Source of the DNA: Marinilabilia rubra
Lineage (GTDB): Bacteria > Bacteroidota > Bacteroidia > Bacteroidales > Marinilabiliaceae
Direction: 5' to 3'
Length of the DNA: 64,000 bases
NCBI RefSeq assembly: GCF_003121985.1
Contig: NZ_QEWP01000005.1
Coordinates: forward strand, 186,001 to 250,000
Below are positions 28,201-36,196 of this stretch, one piece after another. Under the pieces are notes generated by a model. That model saw only the letters and a program-made list of their open reading frames with translations, had not been told where the DNA came from and did not search any database. A program made the translations under genes and the position numbers. How positions within the stretch are numbered: the stretch's first letter is position 1; the number at the start of each line of letters is the position of its first letter.

Positions 28201-28686
28201 ATGTCTATACGTATAGGAATGGGCTACGATGTTCACCAGTTAGCCGAAGGATATAAGCTCTGGATTGGAGGGATAGAAATCCCTTTCAAAAAAGGATCCG
28301 TTGGACATTCGGATGGAGACGTACTTATCCATGCCATTTGTGACGCATTACTAGGTGCTTTAAACCTTAGGGATATTGGTTATCACTTCCCTGACACAGA
28401 CCCTGATCTCAAAGGCATTGACAGTAAAATCCTGCTGGAGAAAACCATGAATATCATCAGAGAAAAAGGTTATGATTTGGGGAATATGGATACCACCATT
28501 TGCCTTCAAAAGCCAAAAATAAATCCGCATATCCCCGAAATGCAGAAAACTCTGGCCCGGGTTATGAAAGTTGATATTTCACAAGTATCCGTAAAAGCTA
28601 CTACTACCGAAAAATTGGGATTTGTTGGCGAAGGCAAAGGGATTTCGGCATATGCAAGCGTGCTTATCAATAAAACAACTGATTAG
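28201..28686 (+). CDS. ispF: 2-C-methyl-D-erythritol 2,4-cyclodiphosphate synthase
   Basis: IspF converts CDP-ME 2-phosphate to ME-cPP in the MEP isoprenoid pathway. The 161-residue protein is full length. Metal ligands D10 and H12 lie in GMGYDVHQL and H44 in DVLIHAICDALLGA; HSDGD and the C-terminal SVKATTTEKLGFVGEGKGI also mark the family. It forms trimers. It is probably transcribed alone from the promoter after the porV terminator; no other MEP-pathway gene is in the window. Three repeat elements follow it in tandem. Confidence 0.97.
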   Translation: MSIRIGMGYDVHQLAEGYKLWIGGIEIPFKKGSVGHSDGDVLIHAICDALLGALNLRDIGYHFPDTDPDLKGIDSKILLEKTMNIIREKGYDLGNMDTTICLQKPKINPHIPEMQKTLARVMKVDISQVSVKATTTEKLGFVGEGKGISAYASVLINKTTD

Positions 28687-28694
28687 TCAGGGCG

Positions 28695-28799
28695 CACTAA
28701 AAACCGCATATTTCATTAATCACTAAGAGCTTAAAGCATATCAATAAGTTAACAGGTGCAAGGTTATTTCACAGCATACCCGTATTCCTTTGCATTTGT
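28695..28799 (+). repeat. Interspersed repeat, GTGCAAGGTTATTTCACA family, copy 2
   Basis: It aligns with 17595-17700 over about 105 bp (shared CCGCATATTT, TCAATAA, GTGCAAGGTTATTTCACA and TTTGCATTTG-like end). It starts 9 bp after ispF and ends 7 bp before the MITE-like element. A short related piece (AAGTGCAAGGTTACTT) is also seen at about 56628-56643. Confidence 0.7.
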
Positions 28800-28806
28800 A
28801 TATAAG

Positions 28807-28964
28807 CAATAGATCGTTAGTCCCGATGCTTCGGGATATATATTAAATGTAAGATATTTCGTATCATGCTGAAATTCTGCACATTAATGGAAAAGAGAAT
28901 GCGCTTATAATCAATTGATTACGAATCTATTGTAATCCCGATCCATCGGGATAACGGAGTATTG
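28807..28964 (+). mobile_element. MITE-like element, CAATAGATCGTTA family, copy 3 (158 bp)
   Basis: The ends are CAATAGATCGTTA and TAACGGAGTATTG, flanked on both sides by TATAAG (6-bp direct duplication). Just inside each end sits a small CCCGA...TCGGG hairpin (CCCGATGCTTCGGG near the left, CCCGATCCATCGGG near the right), absent from the other copies. The interior shares TAAGATA and TTCTGCACATTA-type blocks with copy 1. Confidence 0.85.
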
Positions 28965-28976
28965 TATAAGTAACAA

Positions 28977-29081
28977 GCTAATCAAAAGAACCAAATTTAC
29001 TTCACCGCTCCAATCTTGAAGTAATTCATTACTCCTTCGATTGGGATGGCCTGTAAGTTCTGCTCTTTTAACTTTTTAAGC
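28977..29081 (-). repeat. About 105-bp inverted-repeat element, copy 2 (CAAAAGG family)
   Basis: Read on the minus strand it begins GCTTAAAAAGTTAAAAGAGC and ends GGTTCTTTTGATTAGC, matching 5978-6081 along its whole length, including AATCGAAGGAGT and GGTGAAGTAAATTT. It lies 12 bp after the MITE-like element and 94 bp before the thioredoxin gene. Confidence 0.78.
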
Positions 29082-29174
29082 AACCCCTGGTGTCAAGATC
29101 CGCTGGGCACGGAGTTGTGCAAAATTGGGATTTGCATTAACTGACAATAACCAGACAAACAACACAGACTAACG

Positions 29175-29501
29175 ATGAAAAACATTCAATCAACCGATCA
29201 CTTCCTGGAAGTAACAAGAAATAACGGGGCAGCATTGGTTTATTTTTCTCACGACCAGTGTAATGTATGTAAAGTTCTAAAACCAAAAGTTCAGGCTATG
29301 ATGGACGAAAATTTTCCTTTAATGCCCATGTTTTATTGCAACACAGTAGAGCAACCGGAAGTCTCTGCACAAAACCGCATTTTTGCTGTACCCTCGGTAT
29401 TGGTATTCTTCGATGGAAGAGAAACTTTCCGGTTTAGCCGCAACGTTGGCCTGAGTGAACTGAAAAACGCTATTGAACGTCCTTATTCTTTAATGTTTTA
29501 G
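29175..29501 (+). CDS. Thioredoxin-like protein
   Basis: This 108-residue single thioredoxin fold has a CxxC active site C29-NVC32 (DQCNVCKVL) and the cis-proline loop VPSVLVFFDG. There is no signal peptide, so it is cytoplasmic. The CNVC site differs from the CGPC of classic thioredoxin; similar short Bacteroidota proteins are of unproven role. The C-terminus overlaps the convergent urocanate hydratase gene by 32 bp. Upstream DNA is filled with repeats. Confidence 0.85.
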   Translation: MKNIQSTDHFLEVTRNNGAALVYFSHDQCNVCKVLKPKVQAMMDENFPLMPMFYCNTVEQPEVSAQNRIFAVPSVLVFFDGRETFRFSRNVGLSELKNAIERPYSLMF

Positions 29502-31509
29502 CATTTCGAAAGACCTCATCAATCAGGTTTTCATTTGCCAACCGGGGCACAGTAATTTTCAAACCGGGTTCAGTTGCCATGGCACGTTTAGCCGCAAACA
29601 TTGCGCCTTCATTTCTCGCCCAGCTTCGCCGTGAAATGCCATTGTTTACATCCCAGAAAAGCATTTTAGAAACCCGCTTCGATGCATCAGAAGAGCCATC
29701 CAGAACCATTCCAAAACCTCCGTTCATTACTTCTCCCCATCCAACTCCGCCTCCATTATGCAAACTCACCCATGTAGCGCCGCGGAATGCATCTCCAATC
29801 ACATTTTGGACGGCCATATCTGCTGTAAACCGTGAACCATCATAAATATTAGAAGTCTCCCGATAAGGACTGTCTGTCCCGGACACATCATGATGATCGC
29901 GCCCAAGAACAACCGGAGCAGAGATTACACCTTCTTTTACTGCTTGATTAAAGGCCTCTGCTATGCGCATACGTCCTTCAGCATCAGCATAGAGGATGCG
30001 TGCCTGAGAGCCCACCACCAGTTGGTTCGCTTCGGCCTCTTTGATCCAATGCAAATTATCCGAGATTTGTTGAGCTATTTCTTTGGGCGCTTCCTTAAGT
30101 AATTCTTCCATTACCCGGGCCGCAATCCTGTCCGTTTTGGCCAAATCGTCATGTTTTCCTGAAGTACAAACCCACCTGAAGGGGCCAAAACCATAATCAA
30201 AACACAGAGGTCCCATGATGTCCTGAACATACGACGGGTATTTAAAATTCCCGTTGTCATTCATTATATCTGCACCGGCCCGGCTACTTTCCAATAAAAA
30301 AGCATTGCCATAATCAAAGAAGTACATGCCCTTTTCCGACAGTCTGTTTATCGCCATAACCTGGCGCTTTAATGACTCCCTTACTTTTTCTTTAAACAGT
30401 TCTGGATCAGATGCCATGAGCCGGTTTGATTCCTCAAAAGACAATCCTGCAGGATAGTATCCTCCTGCCCACGGGTTGTGCAAGGATGTTTGATCCGAAC
30501 CAATATTAACCGGGATCTCTTCATCGGCAAATCGTTCCCATAAATCGACTACATTCCCTTTAAAAGCAATAGATACAGTTTCCTTGTTATCAACCGCTTC
30601 ACGGACCCGCTTTACCAACTTATCCAAATCATCTGAAACCTCATCCACCCATCCCTGCGAAAACCTGGTTTCTATTGCTTTGGAATTAACCTCGGCGGTA
30701 ACACTCACACAACCGGCGATGTTGGCTGCTTTGGGCTGAGCGCCCGACATACCACCTAAACCGGCTGTAACAAAAAGCCGTCCTTTACTTCCGGTTCTGG
30801 CCTCCAGGCTCCGTAAAGCATTCATCACCGTAATGGTGGTACCATGCACAATTCCCTGCGGACCGATATACATAAAAGAACCGGCTGTCATTTGCCCGTA
30901 TTGAGATACGCCGAGTGCGTTGAAGCGCTCCCAATCATCGGAAGAAGAATAATTGGGAATTACCATCCCATTGGTTACAACCACCCGTGGAGCCTCAGGA
31001 GAAGATGGGAATAATCCCATTGGATGACCGGAGTATAGCACAAGCGTTTGTTCTTCCGTCATTGTTGCCAGATACTGCATCGCTAAAAGATACTGTGCCC
31101 AATTCTGAAAAACGCTGCCATTGCCACCATAAGTAATCAATTCATGAGGGTGTTGTGCAACGGTCGGATCCAGATTATTGGTGATCATAAGCATGATGGC
31201 CGCCGCTTGCCCCGATTTACAGGGATATTCACTTATAGACCGGGCCTTCATTTCATATTTTGGCCTGAAGCGGTACATATAAATCCTCCCGTATGTATTC
31301 AACTCCTCCAGAAATTCAGGTGCCAACTCACCATGAAAATGTTCCGGAAAATAACGTAAGGCGTTCCTTAATGCCAGCTTTTTCTCATTGTCACTCAAAA
31401 TATCTTTGCGGCGCGGCGCATGATTAACAGAAGTATCGAAAGTTACCGGAGCGGGAAGCTGTTCAGGAATTCCGGCAAGAATTGATTGTTGAAAATCGAT
31501 TGTAGTCAT
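29470..31509 (-). CDS. hutU: Urocanate hydratase (long form)
   Basis: HutU hydrates urocanate to imidazolonepropionate in histidine breakdown, using tightly bound NAD+. At 679 residues it belongs to the longer form (about 670-680 aa, shared with animals) rather than the about 555-aa proteobacterial form. Seen motifs: YGGNGSVFQNWAQYLLAMQY, LYSGHPMGLFPS, TAGSFMYIGPQGIVHGTT, TAGLGGMSGAQPKAA, and GPFRWVCTSG with C448, the conserved active-site cysteine. No hutH, hutI, ftcD or hutG lies in the window, so the pathway's other genes are elsewhere or absent. It is the last of a minus-strand run and overlaps the thioredoxin gene tail by 32 bp. Confidence 0.94.
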   Translation of the reverse strand: MTTIDFQQSILAGIPEQLPAPVTFDTSVNHAPRRKDILSDNEKKLALRNALRYFPEHFHGELAPEFLEELNTYGRIYMYRFRPKYEMKARSISEYPCKSGQAAAIMLMITNNLDPTVAQHPHELITYGGNGSVFQNWAQYLLAMQYLATMTEEQTLVLYSGHPMGLFPSSPEAPRVVVTNGMVIPNYSSSDDWERFNALGVSQYGQMTAGSFMYIGPQGIVHGTTITVMNALRSLEARTGSKGRLFVTAGLGGMSGAQPKAANIAGCVSVTAEVNSKAIETRFSQGWVDEVSDDLDKLVKRVREAVDNKETVSIAFKGNVVDLWERFADEEIPVNIGSDQTSLHNPWAGGYYPAGLSFEESNRLMASDPELFKEKVRESLKRQVMAINRLSEKGMYFFDYGNAFLLESSRAGADIMNDNGNFKYPSYVQDIMGPLCFDYGFGPFRWVCTSGKHDDLAKTDRIAARVMEELLKEAPKEIAQQISDNLHWIKEAEANQLVVGSQARILYADAEGRMRIAEAFNQAVKEGVISAPVVLGRDHHDVSGTDSPYRETSNIYDGSRFTADMAVQNVIGDAFRGATWVSLHNGGGVGWGEVMNGGFGMVLDGSSDASKRVSKMLFWDVNNGISRRSWARNEGAMFAAKRAMATEPGLKITVPRLANENLIDEVFRNAKTLKNKDVQ

Positions 31510-31623
31510 AGCATTTACAAAAATTGGGGTGTTCGAAATCGATAACAGGAATTAATAAAATTCATGTTTGGTGAAGTTACAACCTCTGATTGGCAAATGA
31601 TATGACAAAAAACAGACTTGTAC

Positions 31624-33735
31624 TTAACGCTCTTCAGCCACAAGTTTTCGGCATATTTCAGCGATATTAAAAAGCAGTATAAACTGTTGCTGAACAACTT
31701 CGGGCAATCCGGAATGAAGGCATCCCTGAATATCCTGCACAATTCTCAATATTTCATTTTGGCGAAAGGCATGATCTTCATTGGTACTCCCCAGCACCCG
31801 CAATACTTCCCTGCCGAGTGAGAGCAATTGCGTGGTAACAGGCTCTTTTTGCTCACGGTGAGCCCCAAATGCAGAAATAAATGACAGCAAAGCATGGTTT
31901 AAATAGGTTACCTTAAAGGCTTTCTGCCTAAATTGGTTATATTTCCGAGGTTCGGCCTGCATATCCTGCCAGGCAAGAGCAAGAGCATTGTCAGCCTGAT
32001 GAGCTTTTCTACGGGCAATACGATATTCAAGGTCATCCTCCGAAGTTTCATTTTCATACTCTTTCAAAATGACCTCAAAATAAGCATTATTCTTTTGCCG
32101 CGCTTCGGCAAGCAAGCCCGGCAACTTCTTATATTGCCACTGAGGCCACAAAAGCCTGATTGTCCCCAAAGCCAGGAAAGCCCCAATCAGGGTATCTATC
32201 ACTCGTGGCAACATAACCGGCACTCCTCTGCTCGAAATCAAATTAAAAGCACACAATACAAAGATTGTAATAAACACAACAGAAACAGAGTACTGTTTTT
32301 TGAGCCAGGTAAAAAAGAAAAAAGCAGCACCCAGCATCAACAGAACCTGCCCTGGAATGGTAAGAAGATTAACTATCAAAACCCCGGCCACAACCCCGGT
32401 AAGAGTTCCCAAAACCCGCTGAAATAAGCGACGCCTGGTAGCACTGTACGTGGGCTGTAATACAAACAGAATTGTCAAAACAATCCATTCCCCTTTTTCA
32501 ATATTAAAAACTTCACTGATAAATAATCCCATCCAGAAACACAATGCCAGGCGGATGGCATAACGGGTACGCGGATGTTGTAACGTCAACTGAGACTTAA
32601 ACCGCTCCCACCATGAGCGGGTATCTCTGGCAAGCCGGGGTAAAACAAATTCATCAGGAACTTTTGTTAACCTAAAAAAGGCTGCATTTGCCCTGACCAG
32701 GTTGACTGAAAGCAATTGTAGAGGATGCGTTTTTTCAAGCTCCAGCTTTTCCAACTGTTCGGTAAGGGTAGCAACAATCCATTTAAGTGAAACAGGATGT
32801 TTATATCTCACTTTTGTTAGCAAACCATCGGCAAACCGTCGGGCAGCATGGGACAATTCATGCAAAGTCTGACCGGCAATTTCAATTATTTCCTGATTTT
32901 CGGGATCATTACTCAACAAATCATAGCGTTCATGGCTTGAAGCAGCCCGTTCATGAAGGGCTTGCAATGTAATAAAATAATGTAGGCGAGGCCTGAGCGC
33001 TGTTTCATCTTTTTGCGCATCACGGTAGCTATTGAGAACTTCTTTGATACGTTCCAGATTACTGACCATCTCCACATTCAGCAATGCTAATCTTGCTCTT
33101 ACTTCCCGTTGAGTAACCCGGTCACTGGGAAATAACCTGGATTTCTCATCCAGATAACGGGCAAGCGCAAGAAAACCACGCCCCAATTGCTCATCCAAGA
33201 GCCGATAAGGTCGGTAATACAACAACACAAGAGAAACCAGCCCATAAGCCAAAGCGCCTGCAGGCAATAAAATGGGCTGCCAATACCAGGCCGGACTAAT
33301 TTCTGCTCCAATCATGGCATAAATGCCAATCAAAATAGCCCCAAATGTAACTCCCCGATACCTCTCTCCGGTTCCTCCGGCCAGGATAAAAACAATAGTG
33401 GAAAGCCCCAAACCAAGCCCCAACAAGATCGGCCATTGTCGTAAGAGTTCAACCGAAAGGCTGGAAACTCCGAAACTCATAACTTTTAAAGCCAATGATT
33501 TCACCCTTCCACGCGGATGGTCATCAGTTTCAGATAAAGCACCTGCAAGAACACCCAATGCAAGGGATACTGCAAAGAATGATAATCCAAGAATTTCAAG
33601 AGGAATTGCGACAACAGCCATGACGATGGTCGCCTTAGCAGCCATTAACCGGTCGGGGTGCCGCCAGAAGGCTCGGCGCCAACGTTCATACCAGGGTTTG
33701 CTTTGAAGTTTTTTTAGAGTATTGTAGTGAGACAT
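31624..33735 (-). CDS. FUSC/YccS-family inner-membrane protein
   Basis: This 703-residue protein has two blocks of about five to six membrane helices (about residues 35-175 and 395-520), each followed by a long cytoplasmic helical region. It is the layout of YccS/YhfK and the FUSC (fusaric acid resistance-like, aromatic acid exporter) superfamily. Visible marks include GERYRGVTFGAILIGIYAMIG and, at the second block, YAIRLALCFWMGLF followed by WIVLTILFVLQPTYSATRRR. The substrate is unknown. It lies 114 bp upstream of hutU on the same strand; a functional link is not evident. No HlyD-type periplasmic partner is adjacent. Confidence 0.85.
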   Translation of the reverse strand: MSHYNTLKKLQSKPWYERWRRAFWRHPDRLMAAKATIVMAVVAIPLEILGLSFFAVSLALGVLAGALSETDDHPRGRVKSLALKVMSFGVSSLSVELLRQWPILLGLGLGLSTIVFILAGGTGERYRGVTFGAILIGIYAMIGAEISPAWYWQPILLPAGALAYGLVSLVLLYYRPYRLLDEQLGRGFLALARYLDEKSRLFPSDRVTQREVRARLALLNVEMVSNLERIKEVLNSYRDAQKDETALRPRLHYFITLQALHERAASSHERYDLLSNDPENQEIIEIAGQTLHELSHAARRFADGLLTKVRYKHPVSLKWIVATLTEQLEKLELEKTHPLQLLSVNLVRANAAFFRLTKVPDEFVLPRLARDTRSWWERFKSQLTLQHPRTRYAIRLALCFWMGLFISEVFNIEKGEWIVLTILFVLQPTYSATRRRLFQRVLGTLTGVVAGVLIVNLLTIPGQVLLMLGAAFFFFTWLKKQYSVSVVFITIFVLCAFNLISSRGVPVMLPRVIDTLIGAFLALGTIRLLWPQWQYKKLPGLLAEARQKNNAYFEVILKEYENETSEDDLEYRIARRKAHQADNALALAWQDMQAEPRKYNQFRQKAFKVTYLNHALLSFISAFGAHREQKEPVTTQLLSLGREVLRVLGSTNEDHAFRQNEILRIVQDIQGCLHSGLPEVVQQQFILLFNIAEICRKLVAEER

Positions 33736-33846
33736 AGCAATAAATACGGAAAAATTTCAAAAAACAAACCCCCGATCTCAGGAATTGTTTAACATGAGAA
33801 CCGGATTTAATAAGAAAACCCAGAAGAACATTCCATGAAAATTAAA

Positions 33847-34221
33847 TCAAAAAACCAACATCAAATAAACCAAAGAAAGAATGATAGCAATTAAAACCAA
33901 TAAAGCAAAAAAACGCACCACAAGGCTCATTCCTCCAAGCAGGGGCATCCGACGGGTCACACGGTCAAATGCACCTAATTTACTACCTTTCCCGCCATCT
34001 TGCTCAAAGATCCCCATTTCTTCAACGATCCGGGCAGCCCACTCAGCATCATCTGCTTTTACCTGGAGTTTCATTCCACCAACTGCATTGTGAATATAGG
34101 TTTGAGAAACCAATTCATCTTTCACAAAGCACTCAATCCCTTCAGATTCCAATTTGCTTCGTACCAATCCCATCTCGGGGGCATAGCTAAAAGTGGCAAT
34201 AGTTACAAGTCTGTTTTCCAT
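33847..34221 (-). CDS. DUF2007-domain membrane-anchored protein
   Basis: This 124-residue protein has residues 1-75 as a DUF2007 (putative signal-transducing) domain: ATFSYAPEMGLVRSKLESEGIECFVKDE ... VGGMKLQVKADDAEWAARIVEE. A basic linker follows, then one membrane helix at about 100-122 at the C-terminus. The family is a small ACT/ferredoxin-like fold of unknown ligand; DUF2007 with a C-terminal helix is common in Bacteroidota. It sits between the acyl-CoA ligase and the FUSC gene with gaps of 97 and 111 bp, so operon membership is uncertain. Confidence 0.8.
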   Translation of the reverse strand: MENRLVTIATFSYAPEMGLVRSKLESEGIECFVKDELVSQTYIHNAVGGMKLQVKADDAEWAARIVEEMGIFEQDGGKGSKLGAFDRVTRRMPLLGGMSLVVRFFALLVLIAIILSLVYLMLVF

Positions 34222-34318
34222 GGTTCAATGTTTAAAGATTTTTTTGTCCATCAGTGAAAAACGGCTAAAAAGCTGAGGCGTTGCCTTTGATAAACCATGG
34301 GTTTCCGAAAAATCTGGA

Positions 34319-36148
34319 CTAAATGTCGTTGAATTTAATCGACCCCCTGTTTTCCTCATCCGGTGCATAGCTGTATATCTCCCTAAGAAGTGGAGCATAC
34401 TTATTATAGATAACCCTTCTCCGCAACTTCAATGTTGGCGACAACTCCCCGCTACCAGACGACCACGGCTCACAAACAAGTCTGAAACGCTTAATTTGCT
34501 CCGTTTTTCCAAGTTGCTTATTATACTGGTCAACTTCTTTCTGAAACAATTTTTGAACCTTTGGGTGATTAACCAACTCCTGGTTGTCACGGAAATGAAT
34601 GTGATGATCATGCGCCCATACGTGAAGATACTCAAAATTTGGAGAAATAAGGGCACTGGCAAATTTTTCATTTTCACCCACCACCATAACCTGCTCAATA
34701 AAGAAGGACTCCTTAAACAAATTCTCAATAGACTGGGGTGCAATGTATTTACCACTCGATGTTTTGAACATCTCTTTTTTACGGTCCGTAATCTTCAGAA
34801 ATTTTTCTTTTTCAAAGGTTCCAATATCTCCGGTATGTAACCACCCGTTTTTATCAATAACTTCAGCGGTTGTTTTCGTATCCTTGTAATACCCTTGCAT
34901 AACACTGGGACCTTTCACCAGAATTTCACCATCCCCATCTATCCTGACATCAATGTTTTTCAACACAGGACCAACAGAACCAATTCTAAGGCTGTCGGGT
35001 TCTTTCAAATAATTGGCCGCTATTACAGGAGACGTTTCGGTCATGCCGTAACCTTCCATTAGGGGAATACCTGCGGCAAAAAACAGACGGCTCAAGCGTG
35101 GTTGAAGAGCAGCTCCTCCGGAAATAACAAATCTTAATTCTCCCCCAAATGCCTTTTGCCATTTTGAGAAAACCAATTTGCGCGCGGCCATTAACCTCAG
35201 ACCATACCAAAAGTTATGTTTGCCATTGGTACGGTATTTTTCTCCCAGTTTCAAAGACCAAAAGAAAATCAAACGTTTAAGGCCTTTCAGATCTTCACCT
35301 TTGGATACGATTTTATCATAAATCCGCTCAATTACCCTTGGAACAGTAACAAAGGCTGATGCCTTAATCTCAGAGAGATTTTGAGCAATCGTTCCGAGGT
35401 TCTCGGCATAATAAATACTACAGCCTTTCCATTGGAACAGATAATTCACCATTCTTTCGTAAACATGGCAAAGCGGAAGAAAACTCAAAATACGATCACT
35501 ATCATACAGCGGATACAAATCGTAAACTCCCCGGACATTGCTTAGCAAATTTTTATGAGAAAGCATAACCCCTTTAGGCATTCCGGTTGTACCTGAAGTA
35601 TAAATAATGGTAAACAAATCATCAGACTCAATAGAAGAGGATACTTTTTCAAATTTATCGCGGAATTTTATCTTATTGTTATCACCCTGCTCTGATATTT
35701 CTGTCCAGTTAGGAACATTTTCATAAAAGTTGAATGTAAAAACATGCTTCAACTTCCCAATTTTTTGGGCAATGGGTTTAAGTCGCTTGTAAGCAGACAA
35801 ATCTGACACAATAAGCATCCGGGCATCTGAGTGTGATAGGATATACTTATACTCCTCATCCCCTATGGTAGGATAAACAGGAACATGCACCACGCCAACC
35901 ATGGCCATTCCCATATCCACAAAATTCCATTCGGGACGGTTATTGGAAACGGTTGCTATTTTATCGCCTTTTTTAAACCCCATGGCAAGGAGACCAAAGG
36001 CAAAATTCCTGGCATTTCGTATATAATCTTCAGAACTGAATTTAACCCAATGTCCTTCACGTTTGGCTACCAAAATATCAGACTTTTGATAGTTCAGTCT
36101 GAGGTTTTCCAACAAGTCAAATGTCCGGTCTATTTTCATATCCATCAT
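34319..36148 (-). CDS. Long-chain-fatty-acid--CoA ligase (AMP-forming)
   Basis: This 609-residue ANL-superfamily enzyme activates fatty acids to acyl-CoA via acyl-AMP. Seen: P-loop-like IIYTSGTTGMPKGVM (181-195), GYGMTETSPVIAANY (A5-type motif), WLHTGDIG and ITDRKKEMFKTSSGKYIAPQ with the hinge aspartate. Length and the SSGKYIAPQSIEN ending fit the FadD15/FAA-like long-chain group common in Bacteroidota. It begins 48 bp after alaS on the same strand, so the two are probably cotranscribed. Both tandem ATG codons at the start (MMD) are usable. Confidence 0.92.
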   Translation of the reverse strand: MMDMKIDRTFDLLENLRLNYQKSDILVAKREGHWVKFSSEDYIRNARNFAFGLLAMGFKKGDKIATVSNNRPEWNFVDMGMAMVGVVHVPVYPTIGDEEYKYILSHSDARMLIVSDLSAYKRLKPIAQKIGKLKHVFTFNFYENVPNWTEISEQGDNNKIKFRDKFEKVSSSIESDDLFTIIYTSGTTGMPKGVMLSHKNLLSNVRGVYDLYPLYDSDRILSFLPLCHVYERMVNYLFQWKGCSIYYAENLGTIAQNLSEIKASAFVTVPRVIERIYDKIVSKGEDLKGLKRLIFFWSLKLGEKYRTNGKHNFWYGLRLMAARKLVFSKWQKAFGGELRFVISGGAALQPRLSRLFFAAGIPLMEGYGMTETSPVIAANYLKEPDSLRIGSVGPVLKNIDVRIDGDGEILVKGPSVMQGYYKDTKTTAEVIDKNGWLHTGDIGTFEKEKFLKITDRKKEMFKTSSGKYIAPQSIENLFKESFFIEQVMVVGENEKFASALISPNFEYLHVWAHDHHIHFRDNQELVNHPKVQKLFQKEVDQYNKQLGKTEQIKRFRLVCEPWSSGSGELSPTLKLRRRVIYNKYAPLLREIYSYAPDEENRGSIKFNDI

Positions 36149-36196
36149 TTTATGGCGGCATAAAAAACCATATGCATACTAATGGTTACTAATACA

